Below, one piece after another: positions 1-8,681 of a stretch of 8,681 nucleotides of DNA. The position numbers were made by a program, and so were the translations under genes. The number at the start of each line of letters is the position of its first letter. Positions within the stretch are counted from its first letter, which is position 1. The notes beneath the pieces are model-generated. The model ran no database searches. It worked only from the letters and a program-made list of their open reading frames with translations, and was not told where the DNA came from. Source of the DNA: Bifidobacterium sp. UBA6881 (GTDB taxonomy: Bacteria; Actinomycetota; Actinomycetes; Actinomycetales; Bifidobacteriaceae); assembly GCA_002451435.1 (NCBI GenBank), contig DKCF01000035.1:3329-12009 (forward strand), written 5' to 3'.

Positions 1-465
<465 letters not shown>

Positions 466-472
466 TTGTTCC

Positions 473-517
473 GTGGCGTTTGGGGTCTATATCCACGTTC
501 CGTTCTGTCTGCGCCGC
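473..517 (+). pseudogene. Orphan duplicate of the first 15 codons of hemW
   Basis: Starting 7 nt after the lepA stop, GTG at 473 opens a reading frame encoding VAFGVYIHVPFCLRR. This is the HemW N-terminus with one substitution: the real copy at 606-650 reads VAFEVYIHVPFCLRR. The two 45-base segments match at 40 of 45 positions. Four of the five differences are silent third-codon changes (GTC/GTT, TAT/TAC, CAC/CAT, TGT/TGC) and the fifth changes Gly to Glu. The similarity stops abruptly after 517, so only the first cysteine of the radical-SAM CxxxCxxC motif is present. The reading frame continues in unrelated Arg-rich sequence and stops at TGA 614-616. I infer a dead remnant of a hemW start, because it lacks the rest of the protein. 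A translated leader role cannot be excluded. Confidence 0.8.
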
Positions 518-529
518 CGAGCCGTAAAG

Positions 530-552
530 CGGGAAGCGCGGTGCGCTTCCCG
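530..552 (+). terminator. 10-bp hairpin between lepA and hemW, possible weak terminator
   Basis: Bases 530-539 and 543-552 are perfectly complementary (CGGGAAGCGC / GCGCTTCCCG) around a 3-base GGT loop. No T-run follows; the next bases are TAGGCGAGG. It is therefore not a standard intrinsic terminator. It could attenuate lepA read-through into hemW, protect an RNA end, or be part of inserted DNA, since it lies exactly between the two hemW-start copies. A weaker 5-bp hairpin (571-583, TGCCG-CGA-CGGCA) follows it. Confidence 0.35.
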
Positions 553-593
553 TAGGCGAGGGGAGCGGCTTGCCGCGACGGCAGCGGCGCGTT

Positions 594-598
594 GGAGG
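594..598 (+). promoter_or_regulatory. Shine-Dalgarno site that sets the hemW start
   Basis: GGAGG ends 7 nt before GTG 606, an ideal spacing. This favours GTG 606 over the in-frame ATG at 570, which has no HemW-like sequence after it until residue 13. The upstream copy at 473 has only a loose GAAGG (457-461), 11 nt from its GTG. Confidence 0.8.
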
Positions 599-605
599 TT
601 GTGCT

Positions 606-650
606 GTGGCGTTTGAGGTTTACATCCATGTTCCGTTCTGCCTGCGCCGC
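606..650 (+). repeat. Second copy of the 45-bp hemW-start repeat (functional copy)
   Basis: This segment is a direct repeat of 473-517, 133 bases downstream and therefore in a different reading frame. Identity is 40 of 45. Weaker similarity (6 of 9 bases) extends upstream into the bases just before each GTG and is lost immediately downstream. This copy runs on into the complete hemW. Confidence 0.85.
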
Positions 651-1769
651 TGCGGCTACTGCGATTTCAACACATACACGGCGGCCGACATGGGCGGCGG
701 CGCCTCGCGGGGCAACTACGCCAACATGGTGGTTCGCGAGATGACGACCATCCGCGAATGGCAGGAGCAGCAGGGTATCGTCGAGCCTCCGGTTTCCACG
801 GCGTTCTTCGGAGGCGGCACCCCGACCGTTCTTAAGGCCTCCGATCTTGTCGCCATGCTGGACGCCGTCCGTGAAACATGGGGACTTGCCGACGATGCGG
901 AGATCACCACCGAGGCGAATCCCGACACCGTGGATGTCGATTACGTAAAAGAGCTCGCGGACGGCGGGTTCAACCGCATATCCTTCGGCATGCAATCCGC
1001 CGTCCCGCAAGTGCTGAGGACGCTTGACCGTACACATACCCCGGCGAACGTCGCGGCTGGCGTCAAGGCCGCCAAGGCCTGCGGCATGCGCTCCAGCGTC
1101 GACCTCATCTACGGCGCGCCGGGGGAGAGCCTCGACGACTGGCGGGCGTCCGTACGCGCGGCCATCGATTTGGGGGTCGACCATGTCTCCGCTTATGCGC
1201 TGACCATCGCCCCGACCACCAAGATGGGACGCCGCATCGCCGCGGGCACGTTGCCGAGGCCCAGCGACGACGACGAGGCGGATAAGTACGAAATCGCCGA
1301 TTCGCTGTTCTCCGCGGCGGGACTTGAATGGTATGAGATCAGCAATTGGGCGCGTCCTGGCCAGGAGTCCCGGCACAACCTCGGGTATTGGCGCAATGTC
1401 GATTGGGCCGGCCTTGGTCCGGGGGCGCATTCCCATTACAACGCGCGCGACGAACAGGCCGGTCTGCGATCCTGGGACATCGCGCATCCGAAACTGTGGG
1501 GCAATGCCGTCAACGCGGGCAAGGTGCCGTGGTCGGGCAGCGAACGCATCACCGGCGCGGAGGACGACGAGGAGGCCATCATGCTCGGCCTGCGCATCCG
1601 CGAAGGCCTCGACACCACGCGCTTCTCCGGGCGGATCCCCGAAACCAAATGGCGGGAACTGTGCGACGAGGGTCTGATCGTCATGAAGGGCCACCGCGCG
1701 GTGCCGACGTTGCGTGGAAGGCTCCTCAACGACACCATCATCACGAAACTGCTGGAAATGCTGGATTGA
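606..1769 (+). CDS. hemW: Radical SAM haem chaperone HemW-type protein
   Basis: The protein is 387 residues from GTG 606, close to the usual 370-400 of the family. HemW proteins bind a [4Fe-4S] cluster, S-adenosylmethionine and haem, and pass haem to target proteins. They are often mislabelled as oxygen-independent coproporphyrinogen III oxidase (HemN). Visible features are the CxxxCxxC cluster motif at C12, C16 and C19 followed by D-F, as in HemW, where HemN has a further Cys at the last position; GGGTP at 69-73 for SAM binding; EANPDT around 104-109; RISFGMQS at 124-131; the HNxxYW motif at 257-262 with GLGPGAHS following; and a C-terminal HemW domain with LTLR-like TLRGRLLNDTII near 368-379. 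GTG was chosen because of the Shine-Dalgarno GGAGG 7 nt upstream and because the family start is at this point. lepA is upstream. The 5' region carries a duplicated hemW start. Family identity is firm. The in vivo role is uncertain if this is a Bifidobacterium, since that genus generally lacks haem synthesis and cytochrome respiration. Confidence 0.93.
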   Translation: MAFEVYIHVPFCLRRCGYCDFNTYTAADMGGGASRGNYANMVVREMTTIREWQEQQGIVEPPVSTAFFGGGTPTVLKASDLVAMLDAVRETWGLADDAEITTEANPDTVDVDYVKELADGGFNRISFGMQSAVPQVLRTLDRTHTPANVAAGVKAAKACGMRSSVDLIYGAPGESLDDWRASVRAAIDLGVDHVSAYALTIAPTTKMGRRIAAGTLPRPSDDDEADKYEIADSLFSAAGLEWYEISNWARPGQESRHNLGYWRNVDWAGLGPGAHSHYNARDEQAGLRSWDIAHPKLWGNAVNAGKVPWSGSERITGAEDDEEAIMLGLRIREGLDTTRFSGRIPETKWRELCDEGLIVMKGHRAVPTLRGRLLNDTIITKLLEMLD

Positions 1770-1779
1770 TGGCATGTGG

Positions 1780-1813
1780 GCGGGGATTCCGGCAAGGTCG
1801 CCGGAATCCCCGC
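1780..1813 (+). terminator. 14-bp-stem hairpin after hemW
   Basis: Bases 1780-1793 and 1800-1813 are perfectly complementary (GCGGGGATTCCGGC / GCCGGAATCCCCGC) around a 6-base loop AAGGTC. The hairpin starts 11 bases after the hemW stop. The following bases are TTGAGGTATT, so the T-tract is poor. It is probably the hemW (or lepA-hemW) transcript end, but efficiency is uncertain. The -35 box of the gltBD promoter begins only 9 bases after the stem. Confidence 0.65.
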
Positions 1814-1821
1814 TTGAGGTA

Positions 1822-1848
1822 TTGACAAAAATTGCGATTCGTTATATG
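1822..1848 (+). promoter_or_regulatory. Probable sigma-70-type promoter for gltBD
   Basis: A perfect -35 consensus TTGACA lies at 1822-1827. The best -10 match nearby is TATATG (1843-1848, 4 of 6, spacer 15). TATGGA (1845-1850) would give a 17-base spacer but a weaker match. The stretch 1821-1860 is notably AT-rich compared with its surroundings. A transcript from here would start near 1855 and carry an untranslated leader of about 90 nt before the preferred gltB start. Confidence 0.55.
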
Positions 1849-1859
1849 GACACATGAAA

Positions 1860-1895
1860 CGTGGCGGATACAGGGGCGCGGTATCCTAATCCACG
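1860..1895 (+). promoter_or_regulatory. Hairpin at the 5' end of the gltBD leader
   Basis: The RNA from this stretch can fold as an outer stem CGTGG (1860-1864) with CCACG (1891-1895) and an inner stem GGATAC (1866-1871) with GTATCC (1881-1886). The two stems are separated by an asymmetric internal loop (C opposite TAAT), and a 9-base loop closes the hairpin. It would lie at or near the transcript 5' end. It could stabilise the mRNA or act in regulation, since the 3' arm CCAC can also pair with GTGG of the gltB Shine-Dalgarno region (1939-1942). I do not recognise a known riboswitch class. Confidence 0.4.
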
Positions 1896-1934
1896 CATTA
1901 AAGAACCGCAGGACTTTTCTTGCCCAAAAACATT

Positions 1935-1942
1935 GAAGGTGG
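1935..1942 (+). promoter_or_regulatory. Shine-Dalgarno region supporting gltB start at GTG 1948
   Basis: GAAGGTGG ends 5 bases before GTG 1948 (the GAAGG core is 8 bases away). The more upstream in-frame GTG at 1861 has no purine-rich site before it and would start almost at the predicted transcript end. The in-frame ATG at 1996 has AAGG only 1 base upstream, too close to work well. GTG 1948 is therefore the best-supported start. Confidence 0.7.
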
Positions 1943-1947
1943 TTTCG

Positions 1948-6519
<4,572 letters not shown>

Positions 6520-6520
6520 C

Positions 6521-8068
6521 ATGGGAGATCCTCGTGGATTCCTGAAGGTCCGTACCCGTCGCGAACTGGCTGAACGCCCCGTCGAGGAGCGAATCAAGGA
6601 TTGGTTCGACGTCCACGCCGAATCCGGCCTGCAGCCGTGGACCACCGAGCAGGCGGCACGCTGCATGGATTGCGGCACCCCGTTCTGCATGACCGGATGT
6701 CCTCTGGGCAACATCATCCCCGAGTTCAACGATCTGGTCCGTCAGGAGAAGTGGGAGGATGCGTACAACCGTCTGTCCGAAACCAACAACTTCCCCGAAG
6801 TGACCGGACGCATCTGCCCGGCGTTGTGCGAGGCCGCCTGCGTGCTCGGCATCCACCAGCCGCCGACGATGATCAAGAACGACGAATGCACGATCATTGA
6901 CCAGGCTTGGGACTTGGATTACGTCAAGCCGCTGCCACCGCAGCGTCTGACCGACCAGACCGTCGCCGTGGTCGGTTCCGGCCCGTCCGGATTGGCCTGC
7001 GCGCAGCAGCTCACCCGCGCCGGACACACCGTCGTCGTGTACGAGCGCGACGACGCCATCGGCGGTCTGATGCGCTACGGCATCCCGAACTTCAAACTCG
7101 ACAAGCGTCTGCTCGACCGCCGTGTGAAGCAGATGGAGGCCGAAGGCACCGTGTTCCGCACCGGCATCGAAATCGGCAAGGACATCTCCTGGGATGATCT
7201 GCGCTCCCGCTATGACGCGGTGGTCGTGGCCATCGGCTCCACCGTGCCTCGCGACATGAAGATTCCGGGACGCGAGCTCAAAGGCATCCACTTCGCCATG
7301 GAGTTCCTGCCGGACGCCACCCGCCGCGTATACGGTGTCAAGCCTGTCCACGACATCACCGCCAAAGACAAGCACGTCGTGATCATCGGCGGCGGCGACA
7401 CCGGTTCCGACTGCCTGGGCACGTCCATCCGCCAGGGCGCGAAGGACGTCACCGTGCTGCAGATCATGCCGAAGGAACCGTCCGAGCGTCCGGCAAACCA
7501 GCCGTGGCCGACCTTCGCCCGCCTGTATCAGGAGACCTCCTCCATGGAGGAAGGTTTCGAGACGCAGCGCGCCGAGTACGTGTACAGCACCGATTCGGTG
7601 AACTTCGTGGGCACCGAAGAGGAGCAGGCCAAGGTGAAGGTGGAGAACTCCACCGCCACCGAGGGCTTCGTGGCCGATGAGAACGGCCACGTCACCGGTC
7701 TGAAGGTCGTGAACGTCGCTCCGGGCGAAAACGGACCGTTCACCCGTCAGCCTGGCACCGAACGCGTCATTCCCGCCGATCTGGTGCTCATCTCCGTGGG
7801 CTTCCTGCACCCCGACACCACGACACTGGTCGACCAGCTGCCCGTCGACCTCGATGGCCGCGGCAACGTGGCGCGCAACGACAAGTTCGCCACGTCCCAG
7901 GACGGCGTCTTCGCCTGCGGCGATGCCGGACGTGGCCAGAGCCTCGTGGTGTGGGCCATCTCCGAAGGCCGCTCCTGCGCGGCCGCGGTGGACGAATACC
8001 TTACCGGCTCCACCGAGCTGCCGGCGCCGATCGTCGCCTCCAAGAGGCCGATGATGCTGCCGCGCTGA
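6521..8068 (+). CDS. gltD: Glutamate synthase (NADPH), small/beta subunit
   Basis: GltD is the 515-residue FAD- and iron-sulphur-containing subunit that takes electrons from NADPH and passes them to GltB. Visible motifs are an N-terminal 4Fe-4S cysteine set C48, C51, C56, C60 (CMDCGTPFC...C); a second set C99, C103, C107 (CPALCEAAC); the FAD dinucleotide fold VVGSGPSGLAC at 150-160; the family stretch GGLMRYGIPNFKLDK at 181-195; the NADPH fold VIIGGGDTGSDC at 287-298; and the C-terminal FAD-contacting GVFACGDAGRGQSLVVWAISEGR at 462-484. It starts at ATG one base after the gltB stop, with AAGGAG at 6506-6511 (9 bases upstream) inside the end of gltB, so translation is probably coupled. It is somewhat longer than the usual 470-490 residues. 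The extra length seems to lie in an acidic stretch near 363-386 and in a short C-terminal tail. All cofactor motifs are intact. Confidence 0.96.
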   Translation: MGDPRGFLKVRTRRELAERPVEERIKDWFDVHAESGLQPWTTEQAARCMDCGTPFCMTGCPLGNIIPEFNDLVRQEKWEDAYNRLSETNNFPEVTGRICPALCEAACVLGIHQPPTMIKNDECTIIDQAWDLDYVKPLPPQRLTDQTVAVVGSGPSGLACAQQLTRAGHTVVVYERDDAIGGLMRYGIPNFKLDKRLLDRRVKQMEAEGTVFRTGIEIGKDISWDDLRSRYDAVVVAIGSTVPRDMKIPGRELKGIHFAMEFLPDATRRVYGVKPVHDITAKDKHVVIIGGGDTGSDCLGTSIRQGAKDVTVLQIMPKEPSERPANQPWPTFARLYQETSSMEEGFETQRAEYVYSTDSVNFVGTEEEQAKVKVENSTATEGFVADENGHVTGLKVVNVAPGENGPFTRQPGTERVIPADLVLISVGFLHPDTTTLVDQLPVDLDGRGNVARNDKFATSQDGVFACGDAGRGQSLVVWAISEGRSCAAAVDEYLTGSTELPAPIVASKRPMMLPR

Positions 8069-8092
8069 GCGCGCGAAGGGCGTTGACGAACG

Positions 8093-8141
8093 AAACGGGG
8101 AGCCCGGACCACACGCAATGTGGTCCGGGCTCCCCGTTTTT
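8093..8141 (+). terminator. Strong intrinsic terminator of gltBD
   Basis: Bases 8093-8113 pair perfectly with 8119-8139 (21-bp stem, GC-rich core GGGGAGCCCGG) around a 5-base loop CGCAA. A run of five T follows at 8137-8141, partly within the stem base. It lies 25 bases after the gltD stop. The opposite strand has only TTTCGTT after the stem, so activity there should be weaker. Confidence 0.92.
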
Positions 8142-8180
8142 CGCCGAACATGCGGTAAAGTGTCGTTCAGCACATGTAAC

Positions 8181-8193
8181 AAAGGAGTGATCC
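8181..8193 (+). promoter_or_regulatory. Extended Shine-Dalgarno site of the 8195 gene
   Basis: AAAGGAGTGATCC ends 1 base before ATG 8195, with the AAAGGAG core 7 bases from it. Known 16S rRNA 3' ends are complementary to AAAGGAGGTGATCC, so this site matches along its whole length except for one missing G. It strongly supports the start and suggests efficient initiation. Confidence 0.75.
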
Positions 8194-8194
8194 A

Positions 8195-8665
8195 ATGCCG
8201 AATCGCGCAGAACGTCGAGCGCAAGCCAAAAACAACCGCAAGGGAGTGCCGCAGCAGTACGACCAGACCCATGGCCGCGGCCGTTCCGGCATGCTGGACG
8301 AGTACCAGCTGCAGGAGAAATCCCGCCGTCTGCAGGACGGTACCGACGGTCCATGGAAGCCAAGCGGCAGCACCGACAAGGCTGTCGACGCCGCGGAGAA
8401 TCTGTTGAACACCAATCCCGATTACCGCAACCCCAAAATGTTCAAGGCTCCGCATTCCGCACGCCAGTGGTTCCGCGTCGCCAGCTGGGTGCTGATCGCG
8501 GTGTCGGCGATCGCCTTCTTCGTGGTCATGTGGCTGCCATCGCATCCGATGTGGCTCATCGCCACGGTCTCCGTGGTCTTCGCGGTCGGCGTGCTGAGCC
8601 TGTTCTTCACCGCGGGCAATCCGAAGCACAACCCGAACCTCGACCAAAACGGCACCGCCGTCTGA
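8195..8665 (+). CDS. Small basic protein with two predicted membrane segments, function unknown
   Basis: This is a 156-residue protein that I cannot assign to a characterised family. The N-terminal 50 residues are very basic and polar (MPNRAERRAQAKNNRKG, then GRGRSGMLDEYQLQEKSRRLQ), probably partly helical or disordered. A polar Asn/Pro-rich stretch follows to about residue 88. Two hydrophobic segments, about 93-114 and 118-139, are joined by a tight LPSHP turn, giving a membrane hairpin. The short C-terminus (GNPKHNPNLDQNGTAV) is polar. The positive-inside rule predicts both ends in the cytoplasm. There is no signal peptide, enzyme motif or cysteine. The start is supported by an excellent Shine-Dalgarno site. 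It lies behind the gltBD terminator and so is probably transcribed on its own, though I see no clear promoter. It resembles conserved hypothetical membrane proteins of bifidobacteria as I recall them; this is memory, not a search. Confidence 0.82.
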   Translation: MPNRAERRAQAKNNRKGVPQQYDQTHGRGRSGMLDEYQLQEKSRRLQDGTDGPWKPSGSTDKAVDAAENLLNTNPDYRNPKMFKAPHSARQWFRVASWVLIAVSAIAFFVVMWLPSHPMWLIATVSVVFAVGVLSLFFTAGNPKHNPNLDQNGTAV

Positions 8666-8673
8666 CACGGCGG
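8655..8673 (+). terminator. Possible hairpin at the end of the last gene
   Basis: CCGCCGT (8655-8661) is complementary to ACGGCGG (8667-8673) around a 5-base loop that contains the stop codon. The window ends 8 bases later, so whether a T-run or a larger stem follows cannot be seen. Confidence 0.25.
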
Positions 8674-8681
8674 AATCCGCG

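Noticed and set aside
570..605. A longer HemW starting at ATG 570
   Set aside because: The extra 12 residues (MPRRQRRVGGCA) are not HemW-like, and the ideal Shine-Dalgarno GGAGG at 594-598 points to GTG 606.
8083..8111. TTGACG at 8083-8088 as a -35 box
   Set aside because: The matching -10 position would fall inside the GC-rich terminator stem, with nothing resembling TATAAT.
8134..8161. Promoter for the last gene with TAAAGT (8156-8161) as -10
   Set aside because: TAAAGT matches the -10 consensus at 4 of 6, but no acceptable -35 lies 15-19 bases upstream; that region is the terminator stem and T-run. The position is plausible but unsupported.
8670..8680. GCGGAATCCGC as a hairpin or operator at the window end
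   Set aside because: The symmetric arms are only 5 bases with a 1-base centre, which cannot form a hairpin loop, and the flanking sequence is cut off.

Overview
The window looks like chromosomal backbone from a high-GC actinobacterium, most likely a Bifidobacterium. This rests on GC-rich codon choice, the style of the LepA, HemW, GltB and GltD proteins, and strong GC-rich hairpins between genes. The genus call is pattern recognition, not a database match, and the species cannot be named from this. All five genes are on the + strand. I saw no tRNA, rRNA, insertion sequence, phage gene or CRISPR array.

Layout: (1) 1-465 is the 3' end of lepA (elongation factor 4). (2) 466-605 is a GC-rich spacer holding a degenerate second copy of the first 15 codons of hemW, a 10-bp hairpin, and the Shine-Dalgarno site of the real hemW. 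(3) 606-1769 is hemW, a radical-SAM haem chaperone-type protein often mislabelled as coproporphyrinogen oxidase. (4) 1770-1947 holds a 14-bp-stem hairpin, a probable promoter and a structured leader of about 90 nt. (5) 1948-6519 is gltB and 6521-8068 is gltD, the two subunits of NADPH-dependent glutamate synthase, separated by one base. (6) 8093-8141 is a very strong intrinsic terminator. (7) 8195-8665 encodes a small basic protein with two predicted membrane segments and no function I recognise. The window ends in what may be the start of another hairpin.

How the genes fit together: gltB and gltD form one transcription and translation unit. GltB hydrolyses glutamine and channels ammonia to 2-oxoglutarate on an FMN/3Fe-4S domain, and GltD supplies electrons from NADPH. 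lepA and hemW are neighbours in many bacteria and may be co-transcribed here. The last gene sits behind the gltBD terminator and is probably its own unit.

I do not see a new multi-gene system. The most unusual structure is the duplicated and diverged start of hemW between lepA and hemW. It creates a 47-codon reading frame that overlaps the true hemW start by 11 nt. Second are a perfect 14-bp palindrome inside the first codons of gltB and a foldable leader just upstream of it.
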